Assembly (NCBI RefSeq): GCF_003573545.1
Contig: NZ_QWET01000011.1
Span: 62,001-126,000 of the forward strand
From: Mariniphaga sediminis
GTDB lineage: Bacteria; Bacteroidota; Bacteroidia; Bacteroidales; Prolixibacteraceae
Direction: 5' to 3'
Length of the DNA: 64,000 bases
Shown here: piece after piece, positions 9,324 to 18,453 of the stretch
Numbering within the stretch: position 1 is the stretch's first letter
How the letters are laid out: the number at the start of each line of letters is the position of its first letter
Notes under the pieces: generated by a model
Database searches by the model: none
Seen by the model: the letters and a program-made list of their open reading frames with translations, nothing else
What the model was told of the DNA's origin: nothing
Position numbers and translations under genes: made by a program

Positions 9324-11600
9324 TTATTCTTCCGGTACCGACTGTGCATCCACCACGGCTATGGCCACCATATTGATAATTTCACGAACCGAACTGTCGC
9401 GCTGCAAAATATGGATAGGTTTTTTCATACCCATCAGAATAGGCCCAATGGCTTCCGCCGTACCAATAGACTGTAACACTTTATACGTGATGTTTCCTGA
9501 ACTCAGGTTGGGAAATATCAGGGTATTGGCATCGTGATCCCCTAATTTATTGAAAGGGTACCGTTTGTAACGAAGTTTTCCGTTCAGTGCATAGTTGGCC
9601 TGCATTTCGCCATCTACCATTAAATCGGGATGTTTTTCATGCAATATCTGTACAGCCTCTTTTACCCTTACCGGGCTTCCCAGTCCTTTAAATGCGCCGA
9701 AGTTAGAGTAGGAGAGGAGGGCAATTTTAGGCTCAATATTGAAACGCTTAACCTCCCGGGCAGTCAGAAGCGTTGTGTCTACAAGCGTTTGAGAAGAAGG
9801 ATTCATGTTTACAGTTGTATCGGCCAGGAAAATGGGACCTTGCTTTGTAATCATCATGTACATGCCAGCAATATGATTGCAGTCTTCTTTCACGCCAATC
9901 ACCTGCAATGCCGGACGGATAGTATCGGCATATTTTCGGGAGAAACCGGAAATAAATGCATCGGCCTCGCCGGTTTCCACCATCAGCGCACCAAAGTAAT
10001 CGCGGTTATATGTATTTTCCAATGCTTCGTCATACGTCATTCCTTTCCGTTTCCTTTTTTCGTAAAGCGTTTTGGCCAGCTTGTGCCTTTTGTCTTCAGT
10101 AACCGTCCTGAATATGTCAATAATCTCTACATTGCCAAGTTCAAGTTGATTCTCTTTAATTAGCATCCTTATTTTTTCTTCGTTGCCGAGAAGTATGGGA
10201 TGGGCAATTTTTTCGCGGGTGACGTATTGGACTGCTTTGAGAATTTTAAAATCGTTTCCTTCAGCAAAAACAACCCTTTTGGGATTCTGGCGTGCTTTGT
10301 TGCGAATACTCATGACCTGTTTACCACTTATTCCCATCCGGTTGCTAAGCTCCTGTTTGTATGCTGTCCAGTTTTTTATCGGATTTTGTGCTACTCCGGT
10401 ATCCATTGCAGCTTTGGCAACGGCGGTTGAAACAGTTATGATAAGCCTGGGGTCTAAGGGCTTCGGAATAATATAATCACGACCGAAAACAATATTTTGT
10501 TTGTTGTATGCGCGGGCAACTATTTCGGGAACATACTCTTTTGCAAGGCCAGCCAGCGCTTTGGCAGCCGCAATTTTCATTTCTTCATTGATTTGAGTAG
10601 CCCTTACATCAAGAGCCCCCCGGAAGATGAATGGAAAGCCCAGTACATTGTTTATTTGGTTGGGATAATCACTGCGTCCGGTAGCCATAATGACATCGCT
10701 ACGGGCCGCGGTTGCATTTTCGAATGAAATTTCAGGATTGGGATTGGCCATGGCAAATACGATGGGATCCTTCGCCATTGATTTAATCATTTTTTTGGAA
10801 ACCAGACCGCCTACTGAAAGACCCAGAAAAACGTCCGCTCCTTTCATCGCTTCCTCCAGGGTATTCACTTTCCGTTTTGTCACAAATTCCTGCTTGTAAG
10901 GGTTCAGGTCTGTGCGCCCTTCATTCAGTACGCCTTTGCTGTCGCACATCACAACATTTTCGGAGTTTACTCCCAGGCTGACGTATAACCGGGTGCAGGA
11001 AATGGCTGCAGCCCCGGCTCCGCAAATTACCACTTTGATATCTTCAATCGATTTGCCGTTCAGTTCCAGCGCATTCAGTAATCCTGCAGCAGAAATAATA
11101 GCTGTTCCATGTTGATCGTCGTGAAAAACCGGAATCTTTAGCTCCTTTTTCAGGGCCGCTTCAATTTCAAAACACTCCGGCGCTTTGATATCTTCCAGGT
11201 TAATGCCTCCAAAAGTAGGAGAGATGGCTTTCACCACTTCGATAAATTTTTGAGGTTTTTTTTCATTTACTTCGATATCAAATACATCTACATCAGCAAA
11301 AATTTTGAAAAGCAACCCCTTGCCTTCCATCACCGGTTTCCCGGCTTCAGGGCCAATATCACCCAAACCAAGAACTGCCGTGCCGTTGGAAATAACTGCT
11401 ACCAGATTTCCTTTGGCCGTGTATTTGTAAACATTGTCCGGCTCTTTTTCAATTTCGATACACGGCTGTGCTACGCCCGGTGTATAAGCCAGCGATAAGT
11501 CGTATTGTGTGTTATGCGGTTTGGTTGGGACTACTTCAATTTTTCCGGGGCGGTTTTTTTCATGATACTTTAATGCATCTAATCGACTGATTCTAGGCAT
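9324..11600 (-). CDS. maeB: NADP-dependent malic enzyme with C-terminal phosphotransacetylase-like domain
   Basis: Oxidative decarboxylation of malate to pyruvate with CO2 and NADPH. The 758-residue length matches the MaeB fusion type. The malic enzyme part covers about residues 1-430: YTPGVAQPC, the catalytic/metal region [10 protein letters not shown], and the NAD(P)-binding GAGAAAISC. The phosphotransacetylase-like part covers about 430-758 ([13 protein letters not shown], then [12 protein letters not shown] near the end); in characterised MaeB proteins it is regulatory (acetyl-CoA sensing) rather than catalytic. Monocistronic, convergent with the oxidoreductase and divergent from the DUF486 gene. 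Confidence 0.95.
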   Translation of the reverse strand: MPRISRLDALKYHEKNRPGKIEVVPTKPHNTQYDLSLAYTPGVAQPCIEIEKEPDNVYKYTAKGNLVAVISNGTAVLGLGDIGPEAGKPVMEGKGLLFKIFADVDVFDIEVNEKKPQKFIEVVKAISPTFGGINLEDIKAPECFEIEAALKKELKIPVFHDDQHGTAIISAAGLLNALELNGKSIEDIKVVICGAGAAAISCTRLYVSLGVNSENVVMCDSKGVLNEGRTDLNPYKQEFVTKRKVNTLEEAMKGADVFLGLSVGGLVSKKMIKSMAKDPIVFAMANPNPEISFENATAARSDVIMATGRSDYPNQINNVLGFPFIFRGALDVRATQINEEMKIAAAKALAGLAKEYVPEIVARAYNKQNIVFGRDYIIPKPLDPRLIITVSTAVAKAAMDTGVAQNPIKNWTAYKQELSNRMGISGKQVMSIRNKARQNPKRVVFAEGNDFKILKAVQYVTREKIAHPILLGNEEKIRMLIKENQLELGNVEIIDIFRTVTEDKRHKLAKTLYEKRKRKGMTYDEALENTYNRDYFGALMVETGEADAFISGFSRKYADTIRPALQVIGVKEDCNHIAGMYMMITKQGPIFLADTTVNMNPSSQTLVDTTLLTAREVKRFNIEPKIALLSYSNFGAFKGLGSPVRVKEAVQILHEKHPDLMVDGEMQANYALNGKLRYKRYPFNKLGDHDANTLIFPNLSSGNITYKVLQSIGTAEAIGPILMGMKKPIHILQRDSSVREIINMVAIAVVDAQSVPEE

Positions 11601-11764
11601 CGGATTTGATTTTATTGGTTCTACTATAAAGATAAAAAAAAATGAGGAGAATGGTTTTATAATATCTGTCTGATTTTGGGAAAATAATTGGATTTGGGAG
11701 AAGCCAATGTATCCGAAAATGCATTAATATTGCGCAATTTTTTTGTAATTATCATCGCATATAT

Positions 11765-12133
11765 ATGAAATCGGTTTATACTATTCTCCTGCTTGTAATG
11801 TCTAATATTTTTATGACGTTTGCCTGGTACGGGCATTTAAAGTTTAAGGAATTCAAGTGGTTTGGAGCATTGCCACTGGTAACAGTTGTATTGATAAGTT
11901 GGGGAATGGCTTTGTTCGAATACTTTTTCCAGGTACCGGCCAATCGTATTGGGTTTAAAGAAAATGGCGGACCTTTTACACTGGTTGAATTAAAAGTAAT
12001 CCAGGAGGTGACAACGTTGGTCATCTTTATGCTGTTTACACTCTTATTCTTTAAAAACGAAACGTTCCGTATAAATCACTTTATTGGTTTCATTTTTTTG
12101 ATTCTGGCGGTCTATTTTATTTTTAAGAAATAG
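11765..12133 (+). CDS. DUF486 / DMT family small membrane protein
   Basis: 122 residues with four hydrophobic segments (about 5-22, 33-53, 85-100 and 105-120). The segment FEYFFQVPANRIG is the signature of the DUF486 family, a relative of drug/metabolite transporter half-proteins. Function is unknown. It ends only 4 bp before the stop of the convergent GH15 gene and has its own 164-bp upstream region shared with maeB. Confidence 0.85.
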   Translation: MKSVYTILLLVMSNIFMTFAWYGHLKFKEFKWFGALPLVTVVLISWGMALFEYFFQVPANRIGFKENGGPFTLVELKVIQEVTTLVIFMLFTLLFFKNETFRINHFIGFIFLILAVYFIFKK

Positions 12134-12137
12134 GAAT

Positions 12138-13931
12138 TTAGAATTTACTTTTCAGCTCAATATCCTTTGAAAACAGCATCGCCGTTTCAATGAGTGCCAG
12201 ATGCGAATATGCCTGTGGAAAATTACCCAAAAGCCGTTTGGTTTCAAAGTCGATGTCTTCGCTGAACAGTCCCAGGTGGTTACTGTAAGTAAGCAACTGG
12301 TCAAAAAGTTTCTGAGCCTGTTCTCGTTCCCCGATTTTGTCCAGCGCCTGTATCAACCAGAATGTACAGATAGTGAACGAGGAGGTAGGCAGTCCAAAAT
12401 CGTCGCGGTTTTTGTAGCGATACATCAGCCCATTGCGTCCCAGTTCACGTTGTATAGCTTTTACCGTACTGACAAACCGGTAGTCGGTTGCATCGATAAA
12501 ACCATAAGCCTCCATCAACAGGTTCGAGGCGTCAAGGTCTTTCAATCCGTAAGCCTGGGTAAATGCCTGCACTTCTTCGTTCCATCCTTTTTCTAAAATA
12601 TCTTTTGAAATGGTTTCCCTGAGTTTTCCCCATTTTTGGAGATACTCATCCCGTTTTATCAACTCCGCTACTTTTATAGCCCTGTCAATAGCCACCCAGC
12701 AGAGCAGTTTGGAAAAAACAAAATGCCGGTGTTCTGTACGGATTTCCCAGATTCCACGATCAGGCTTTTTCCAGTTTTTACGCACAATACGAACGATACT
12801 TCTGGTGATGGTCCAGAGCTCTTCACTGTTTTGTAAGGATACTTCGAAAAGGCTGAATTGTTGATAGATAACATCCATCAATATGCCGTAAATATCGTGC
12901 TGTTTCTGTTTGTAGGCAGCATTACCGATACGGACCGGCGCGCTGTCCTCATAACCGGAAAGATGGGTAAGAATGCGTTCCCTGAGGTTCTTTTCCCGGT
13001 TAATGCCGTACATAATCTGAATTTTTTCATCCTTGTCAGAAACAACATCAATGATAAAATTCAAAAAACGCTCGGCGCTTTTCCAGTGTCCTATCTGGGT
13101 CATTATTTTAATAACCATTGAAGCATCGCGTAGCCAGCAGAACCGGTAATCCCAATTTCTGATTTCACCAATGGTTTCCGGTAGTGAGGTGGTAACAGCT
13201 GCCAGTACCGCGCCTGTTTTATCAAAACTCAGCAGTTTAAGGACCAGGGCGCTGCGGATTATTTCTTCGTTGTAGCTTCTGAACCGGTGGGTTTCTTCTG
13301 ACCAGTTGAGCCAGTAAACCTTGGTGCGCTGAAGTTTAAGGTAAGCACGTTCGATAGTTTGTTTTAAGAGTTTCTGGTTATAGCTAATCAGGAAAAAAGT
13401 ATCCTTTTCCAATTCAACCTCCTCTCCACTTATCACTTTCCCCATTTCAATATCGGTGTAAAGATAGAGTGAATCGTAAGCGCCGGTACGCGTAAAACTT
13501 TTTACAAACTCTTTGCGCACTTCGGTAATGGTTTTTCTTTCTGCATATTCCAGCCGGGGGTCGTAATGAATTCTGAAACGAGGCCTGCCTGATTTTAGCT
13601 TGATATAGCGAATAACATCAGGAGGGGAATAAACTTGTTCCCTGCCATTATGATAGTGGTAGCGGGGCATAAAATCGATAACCTCGAAACTGTCAGTTCC
13701 GTTGGAATATTTTGTTGATAATATATTTGTTTTGGGTAAGTAGCGCTGAGTTGAGTGATAGTCGTCACCGGTAATAAATTCAAAACTTCCCCCTTTTTTC
13801 CTGTCCAGTATTTTAGCGAAAACCGAGGCAGAATCAAATACCGGAAGGCAAAGCCATTCCAATGCACCCTTTTTCGATATCAGTGCTGCACTCTTGCAGT
13901 TTCCTATAATCCCATAATCCAAATTTGCCAT
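12138..13931 (-). CDS. Glycoside hydrolase family 15 protein (glucoamylase/trehalase-like)
   Basis: 597-residue GH15 enzyme. The start at 13931 (MANLDYGIIGNCKSAALI) is chosen because the family begins there; the 58 extra residues available upstream are hydrophobic and low-quality and run over the divergent trehalose gene. A beta-sandwich domain covers about residues 1-230 and an (alpha/alpha)6 barrel about 245-590. The general-acid Glu lies in PDRGIWEIRTEHRHF and the C-terminal conserved segment is GNFPQAYSHLALI. GH15 includes glucoamylases and trehalases. Being divergent from the trehalose synthesis gene favours a trehalase or related alpha-glucosidase, but the substrate is not proven. Cytoplasmic: no signal peptide. 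Confidence 0.88.
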   Translation of the reverse strand: MANLDYGIIGNCKSAALISKKGALEWLCLPVFDSASVFAKILDRKKGGSFEFITGDDYHSTQRYLPKTNILSTKYSNGTDSFEVIDFMPRYHYHNGREQVYSPPDVIRYIKLKSGRPRFRIHYDPRLEYAERKTITEVRKEFVKSFTRTGAYDSLYLYTDIEMGKVISGEEVELEKDTFFLISYNQKLLKQTIERAYLKLQRTKVYWLNWSEETHRFRSYNEEIIRSALVLKLLSFDKTGAVLAAVTTSLPETIGEIRNWDYRFCWLRDASMVIKIMTQIGHWKSAERFLNFIIDVVSDKDEKIQIMYGINREKNLRERILTHLSGYEDSAPVRIGNAAYKQKQHDIYGILMDVIYQQFSLFEVSLQNSEELWTITRSIVRIVRKNWKKPDRGIWEIRTEHRHFVFSKLLCWVAIDRAIKVAELIKRDEYLQKWGKLRETISKDILEKGWNEEVQAFTQAYGLKDLDASNLLMEAYGFIDATDYRFVSTVKAIQRELGRNGLMYRYKNRDDFGLPTSSFTICTFWLIQALDKIGEREQAQKLFDQLLTYSNHLGLFSEDIDFETKRLLGNFPQAYSHLALIETAMLFSKDIELKSKF

Positions 13932-13957
13932 TATTAGTACAGTTTTTTTTAATTTTG
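13924..13957 (+). promoter_or_regulatory. Candidate promoter of the otsA-otsB fusion
   Basis: TTTG at 13924-13927 and TAATTTTG at 13950-13957 fit the Bacteroidetes -33/-7 consensus, with a 22-nt gap, slightly long. The -33 box overlaps the GH15 start codon. The predicted start point near 13964 supports ATG 14008 over ATG 13984. Confidence 0.45.
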
Positions 13958-13991
13958 AGAATTGGCATATTTTACGTATAATAATGACGAA

Positions 13992-13999
13992 CAAATATA
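13992..13999 (-). promoter_or_regulatory. Candidate -7 element for the GH15 gene
   Basis: Minus-strand TATATTTG is an exact match to TAnnTTTG about 60 nt upstream of the GH15 start. It lies inside the leader of the divergent trehalose gene, so the two transcription units overlap head to head. No clear TTTG is seen at the expected -33 spacing. Confidence 0.35.
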
Positions 14000-14007
14000 G
14001 AAAAACT

Positions 14008-16221
14008 ATGAGTCGATTTCTAATTATTTCAAACCGATTACCGGTGCAGATAAGTATCTCTGAAAATGATATTGGTGTTGAACCAAGTGTCGGAGGGCTT
14101 GCCACCGGGATGATGTCAGTGAGTAAATCTTTTAACAGTTTATGGATAGGCTGGTCTGGAGTCGACTTTAACGAATTGACAAACAGTCAGGTAAAAAAGG
14201 TTAACTCTGCATTAAAAAAAGAAAAATGTGTGAGCGTAAACCTGACGCAGGAAGAAGTCGAACTTTACTACGAAGGATTTAGTAACAAGACCATCTGGCC
14301 CTTGTTCCATTATTTTAACCAGTTTGTGGAATACGAAGATGAACAATGGCAGGCTTATAAAAGGGTAAATCAAAAATTTGCCGATGTAATTGCTGAAAAT
14401 ATGGAGGGGGTGGATAAAATATGGATACATGACTACCACCTGCTTTTGTTGCCCCAAATGATAAAAGAAAAGTTTCCGGATGTTACCATCGGATTTTTCC
14501 TGCACATTCCCTTTCCTTCTTACGAACTTTTTCGCATTCTGCCCTGGCGTAATGAGATTATCCAGGGAATGCTGGGTGCCGATTTACTCGGGTTTCACAC
14601 ATTCGATTACGAACGCCATTTTATGAGTGCCGTACGCCGGCTGTTGGGTTACGATATCAATATAAATGAAATTCATTTGCCCAAACGGATTGTTAAGGTA
14701 GACAATTTTCCCATGGGCATCGATTACGATAAATTTCAAGATGCGGCCCTTGATTCTCAAAAAAGATCGGTACGCGATAAATCGGAAATACGGAAAGAGC
14801 TGGAACGTTACTACCTGCTCTATCCTGAAACGAAATTTGTCCTTTCAATTGATCGCCTGGATTATACAAAGGGGTTGATTAACAGGTTGGAAGCTTTTGA
14901 GTATTTTCTTGAAAATTATCCGGAATACCGGAATAAGATAACATTGGTGCTACTGGCAGTCCCGTCACGTATTGGAGTGGATCAATATCAACAAATGAAA
15001 AGTGAAGTGGATGAGATTGTGGGCCGGATTAATGGGACGTATTCTTCCATAAACCGCAACCCTATTTGGTATTTTTACCGTTCCCTTCCTTTTGAAAACC
15101 TGGTGGATTTATACAATTACTGCGAAATTGCCCTGATTACACCCATTCGCGACGGAATGAACTTGGTAGCCAAAGAATTTATTGCCTCCAAAACTGATGG
15201 CCGGGGAGTGCTGATTCTGAGCGAAATGGCCGGAGCTTCCAAAGAGATGAGTGAGGCGCTGATTATTAATCCCAACGATAGAGCACAGATTGCGGAGGCC
15301 ATAAAACGAGCCATTGAAATGCCGTTGGATGAACAGATTGAACGAAATACAGTACTTCAAAAGCGGCTTAAACGATACAATATCGAAAAGTGGGCTACCG
15401 ATTTTCTGAACAGTCTGGACAAAGTGCTGCAAAATGAGCAACAATACCTGGCCAAGAAGTTGACAAATTCAACCAGAAATAAGATAATTAAAGAACTTTG
15501 CCAATCGGACAACCGTATTTTTTTTCTCGACTATGATGGTACCCTTACCGGGTTTAAGGACAATCCTAAACATGCAAGGCCCGACAAAGAGTTGTATGAA
15601 TTGCTGGATAACCTCGCCAATAATCCGAAGAACAGGGTAGTACTTATTAGTGGCCGCGACAAAAATACTTTTGAGGAATGGTTTGGTGACAAGCCCTATA
15701 CGCTGATTGTTGAACACGGTGTATGGTACAGGGAGGCTGGAGGCCAATGGGAAATGATTGAACCGCTGGACGATTCATGGAAGGAGAGCATTCGTTCTTC
15801 CCTTGAGTTTTATGTGGATCGTACCCCGGGTTCATTTATTGAAGAAAAAAACTACAGTTTAGTATGGCACTACCGGAAATCTGACCCTGAATTGGGGCTG
15901 AACCGGGCTATTGAGCTAAAAGATGAAATGACCAGTTTGGTGTCGAATTTGAACCTCGAGATTATGGAAGGGAACAAGGTTCTGGAGATTAAAAACAGGG
16001 GTATCAACAAAGGACGTGCTGCCCTGAAAGTATTGCATTCCAGACCTGCCGATAAAATTATGGCTATTGGAGACGACTGGACCGACGAGTTCCTGTTTTC
16101 TGATCTGCCCAATGAAGCCATTACCATAAAAGTGGGGATGGCCCATACCGTTGCCGGATACAAAGTGGAGAACTTTGAAGAAGTGCGCGGGTTGTTGCAG
16201 CAAATGGCTTGTGAGGAGTAG
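14008..16221 (+). CDS. Bifunctional trehalose-6-phosphate synthase / trehalose-6-phosphate phosphatase
   Basis: Joins UDP-glucose (or another NDP-glucose) to glucose-6-phosphate, then dephosphorylates to trehalose. The GT20 synthase domain covers about residues 1-475: FLIISNRLPV, GGLATGM, WIHDYHLLLLPQM, SIDRLDYTKGL and the nucleotide-sugar-binding DGMNLVAKEF. A HAD-family phosphatase covers about 500-737: FFLDYDGTLTGF with the nucleophile Asp near 508, LISGRD, VEHG and IGDDWTDEF. ATG 14008 begins at the conserved family start; ATG 13984 is in frame but lies almost on the predicted promoter. Fused OtsA-OtsB enzymes are common in Bacteroidota. Trehalose protects against osmotic and desiccation stress. 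Confidence 0.94.
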   Translation: MSRFLIISNRLPVQISISENDIGVEPSVGGLATGMMSVSKSFNSLWIGWSGVDFNELTNSQVKKVNSALKKEKCVSVNLTQEEVELYYEGFSNKTIWPLFHYFNQFVEYEDEQWQAYKRVNQKFADVIAENMEGVDKIWIHDYHLLLLPQMIKEKFPDVTIGFFLHIPFPSYELFRILPWRNEIIQGMLGADLLGFHTFDYERHFMSAVRRLLGYDININEIHLPKRIVKVDNFPMGIDYDKFQDAALDSQKRSVRDKSEIRKELERYYLLYPETKFVLSIDRLDYTKGLINRLEAFEYFLENYPEYRNKITLVLLAVPSRIGVDQYQQMKSEVDEIVGRINGTYSSINRNPIWYFYRSLPFENLVDLYNYCEIALITPIRDGMNLVAKEFIASKTDGRGVLILSEMAGASKEMSEALIINPNDRAQIAEAIKRAIEMPLDEQIERNTVLQKRLKRYNIEKWATDFLNSLDKVLQNEQQYLAKKLTNSTRNKIIKELCQSDNRIFFLDYDGTLTGFKDNPKHARPDKELYELLDNLANNPKNRVVLISGRDKNTFEEWFGDKPYTLIVEHGVWYREAGGQWEMIEPLDDSWKESIRSSLEFYVDRTPGSFIEEKNYSLVWHYRKSDPELGLNRAIELKDEMTSLVSNLNLEIMEGNKVLEIKNRGINKGRAALKVLHSRPADKIMAIGDDWTDEFLFSDLPNEAITIKVGMAHTVAGYKVENFEEVRGLLQQMACEE

Positions 16222-16299
16222 TCAGTATTTTGATTTTTAATGAATATTTTCGACATTTGCGCCTAAATAAACTATGTAAAACGAATTGAACTTAATCTG

Positions 16300-16887
16300 T
16301 TGATAGTAAATTCTTTAGATATAGAGAGAAAGCTGGTTGAGCAATTCCGTCAAGGCAATGAAATGGCCTTCGAGTTGATTTTTCATAAAACGAAAGGAAA
16401 AGTAAAAGGCTTTCTTACAAAGGTTTTACCCGCAGGAGAAGATGCGGAAAGTATTTTACAGGAAATTTATCTCAAACTTTGGTCGAACAGAAAATCGGTA
16501 AAAGCAGATAAAAACTTTGAAACCTATCTTTTTGCTATAGCGCGGAATATGGTGGTGGACGTCATGCGAAAAAGGTTTCATAAACAAAAGTATCTTGAGA
16601 ATTTATACAATCAGCTGAAAGAAGGGAGTAATAACAGTATGGATACGCTGGCCAACGTGGAATACTCCGAACTGGAACGGCAGATTTTTTATTTGATTGA
16701 GCAATTACCCGAGCAGCGGCAAATTATTTTCAAACTTAACAGAATAAACGGATTGACGTATAAAGAGGTTGCTGCAGAACTTAATATTTCTGAAAACACA
16801 GTCGATATGCAAATGCGAAAGGCACTGTTTTTTTTGCGTACGGAAGTAAAGCATTTTTTGACCTTGCTGATTTTGGCCCAGCTATAA
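16300..16887 (+). CDS. RNA polymerase sigma-70 factor, ECF type (Bacteroides expansion family)
   Basis: 195-residue ECF sigma factor. Region 2 spans about residues 10-80 (GNEMAFELIFHKTKGKVKGF through NMVVDVMRKR), with a linker and region 4 at about 125-190 (LPEQRQIIFKLNRINGLTYK, AAELNISENTVDMQMRKAL). No ATG lies before the conserved domain; TTG at 16300 is the best start, so initiation is weak or non-canonical. Members usually precede a FecR-type anti-sigma gene and SusC/D genes. Here the next 200 bp are non-coding and rplS follows convergently, so this is an orphan with unknown regulon. Confidence 0.85.
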   Translation: MIVNSLDIERKLVEQFRQGNEMAFELIFHKTKGKVKGFLTKVLPAGEDAESILQEIYLKLWSNRKSVKADKNFETYLFAIARNMVVDVMRKRFHKQKYLENLYNQLKEGSNNSMDTLANVEYSELERQIFYLIEQLPEQRQIIFKLNRINGLTYKEVAAELNISENTVDMQMRKALFFLRTEVKHFLTLLILAQL

Positions 16888-17044
16888 CAGCCTTCAACTG
16901 AAAATAAACTTTAGGACAACTTGCATTTTTTATTCCCCGTTAAATATTCTGACGAATGAGGGAGCATTTACAATATATAAGTTATTGTTGAAAGAGTGTT
17001 TCATTGGAGTGCTTTGAGATTTTAGAGGAAAGGTCAGGAAACAA

Positions 17045-17070
17045 AAAAGGCCTTCGCGAGAAGACCTTTT
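17045..17070 (-). terminator. rplS intrinsic terminator
   Basis: Minus-strand 11-bp stem (17045-17055 with 17060-17070, one G-U pair) with a 4-nt loop followed by a T run, 20 bp after the rplS stop. The sigma-factor gene converges on it from the other side. Confidence 0.8.
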
Positions 17071-17089
17071 GTATAAATGAACTGTAGCA

Positions 17090-17437
17090 TTAGAATCTTT
17101 TTTCTTTGATACGGGCTTTTTTCCCGGTAAGGCCACGCAGGTAAAACAACCTTTTGCGACGTACTTTTCCTTTTTTATTCACCTCAATATTTTCAATGAA
17201 AGGCGAGGAAAGCGGGAATATACGTTCAACACCAATACCCCCTGACATTTTACGAACTGTGAAGGTTTTGGTACTTTCTCTTCCTTTAATCTGGAGGACT
17301 ACCCCACGGAAATTCTGAACACGCTCCTTGTTTCCTTCCCGAATCAAATAACTAACGGTTATGGTATCTCCCGCAGAAAATTTAGGGTGCTCTTTTTCTA
17401 CCTTAAACTCGTTTTCTACAAATTTTATTAAATCCAT
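17090..17437 (-). CDS. rplS: 50S ribosomal protein L19
   Basis: 115 residues, normal length for bL19. It begins MDLIKFVENEFKV and contains the conserved FSAGDTITVSYLIREGNKER, FRGVVLQIKG, TFTVRKMSGGIGVERIFP and RRKRLFYLRGLTGKKARI segments. Monocistronic here, with a consensus promoter, a structured leader and an intrinsic terminator. In many bacteria rplS sits with rpsP-rimM-trmD; that context is absent. Confidence 0.97.
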   Translation of the reverse strand: MDLIKFVENEFKVEKEHPKFSAGDTITVSYLIREGNKERVQNFRGVVLQIKGRESTKTFTVRKMSGGIGVERIFPLSSPFIENIEVNKKGKVRRKRLFYLRGLTGKKARIKEKRF

Positions 17438-17470
17438 CTCTGATATTATTTAATTAATGTTGGCAATATA

Positions 17471-17488
17471 TTCCACCATCCGGTGGAA
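17471..17488 (-). promoter_or_regulatory. Hairpin in the rplS leader (candidate L19 autoregulatory element)
   Basis: A 7-bp perfect stem (ttccacc/ggtggaa) with a 4-nt loop lies in the roughly 70-nt untranslated leader between the rplS promoter and its ATG. Ribosomal-protein leaders upstream of L19 genes are known in other groups. Assignment here is inference. Confidence 0.35.
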
Positions 17489-17510
17489 AAGAGATTGCTT
17501 AAAGCCGGCG

Positions 17511-17540
17511 CAAAAATAATACTTTTTTTTACAAGTCAAA
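17511..17540 (-). promoter_or_regulatory. rplS promoter
   Basis: On the minus strand TTTG (17537-17540) is followed after 18 nt by TATTTTTG (17511-17518), a close match to the Bacteroidetes -33/-7 consensus, about 75 nt upstream of the rplS ATG. Confidence 0.6.
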
Positions 17541-17799
17541 TGAAACACTATTCATTTTTAATTGATTGTCATATATATTAATAGAATTAAAACGAAGCCG
17601 GTTTTTAATTCCCTTTTAAAGGATGCATGTGCCGTGGATATGTTGTGTTATTATTTTTTAACATTATAACTTATTAGACCCCGTTCATATTGAATATATT
17701 TAGAGGTTGTAATGAACAGACGGAAGGTATATGTTTTATTATTGCACCTAAAATGTGTCTTTTAACAATGGCTAATATTGATCTTTCAAATGATTTTTA

Positions 17800-18453
17800 A
17801 TGGGAGAAAAAATGGATTTAAAAGATTGGTTATTCTGGAATGTCGATACGCAGATTGATTTCGTCTATCCCCGGGGGAAATTGTATGTTCAGGGAGCTGA
17901 AGAGTTACGTCCACAATGGAAAGAATTGACCATGCTGGCCAAAGAGAAGGTGATTCGGGTAATTAATACAGCCGATTATCATTATGCTAATTCAGCTGAA
18001 TTAGATGCCTCTCCTGATTTTATCAATACATTTCCGGAACACTGTATGGCCCATTCCCGTGGAGCCGATTACATCAGAGAGACTGAGCCGGAAGACCCGG
18101 TTGTTTTTGATTGGGACAAGGAATACCTTATTACCCCCGAATTATTTGAGGAAGGAAAACACCGGAATTTTGTTATCCGTAAAGATGCATTCGATGTTTT
18201 TTCCGGAAACCCTTTGACTGATACTATTCTGAAACAGTTAAAACCCACAACCGTTGTTGTTTATGGTGTAACGACCAATGTGTGTGTGGATGCTGCCGTG
18301 AAAGGGCTCAGTAAAAAAGTGAAAAATGTGTATGTGATTAAAGATGCCATTAAAGAACTTCCCAATATTCCATTGCCTTTTGAAAACTGGGAGAAAAAAG
18401 GCGTAGAGATGATTACGCTAAAAGAGTTGAAAAAAATGCTCAGTAAAAATTAG
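17800..18453 (+). CDS. Isochorismatase-family cysteine hydrolase (nicotinamidase-like)
   Basis: 217 residues. The catalytic triad of the family is visible: Asp in FWNVDTQIDF, Lys in VIRKDAFDVF and Cys in TTNVCVDAAVKGL, with the cis-peptide VT segment before it. The DYHY segment and PEHCMAHSRGAD resemble the metal-binding and substrate loops of nicotinamidase, making nicotinamide deamidation in NAD salvage a plausible but unproven activity. ATG codons at 17800 and 17812 are both possible. It converges on trmH with a 4-bp overlap of the two 3' ends. Confidence 0.8.
   Translation: MGEKMDLKDWLFWNVDTQIDFVYPRGKLYVQGAEELRPQWKELTMLAKEKVIRVINTADYHYANSAELDASPDFINTFPEHCMAHSRGADYIRETEPEDPVVFDWDKEYLITPELFEEGKHRNFVIRKDAFDVFSGNPLTDTILKQLKPTTVVVYGVTTNVCVDAAVKGLSKKVKNVYVIKDAIKELPNIPLPFENWEKKGVEMITLKELKKMLSKN

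Larger units (their letters stand above)
17438..17799. other. 362-bp intergenic region between rplS and the isochorismatase-fold gene
   Basis: The rplS-proximal 100 bp hold its promoter and leader hairpin. The remaining roughly 250 bp are AT-rich with stop codons in all frames; no gene, RNA or repeat was recognised. It presumably holds the promoter of the divergent hydrolase, but no exact TAnnTTTG box was found. Confidence 0.5.

Noticed and set aside
9630-10163. 177-residue plus-strand frame
   Set aside because: Antisense to maeB, whose motifs run through the whole region.
13932-14105. 58-residue N-terminal extension of the GH15 enzyme
   Set aside because: It would overlap the divergent trehalose gene and its promoter, while the GH15 family starts at MANLDYG.
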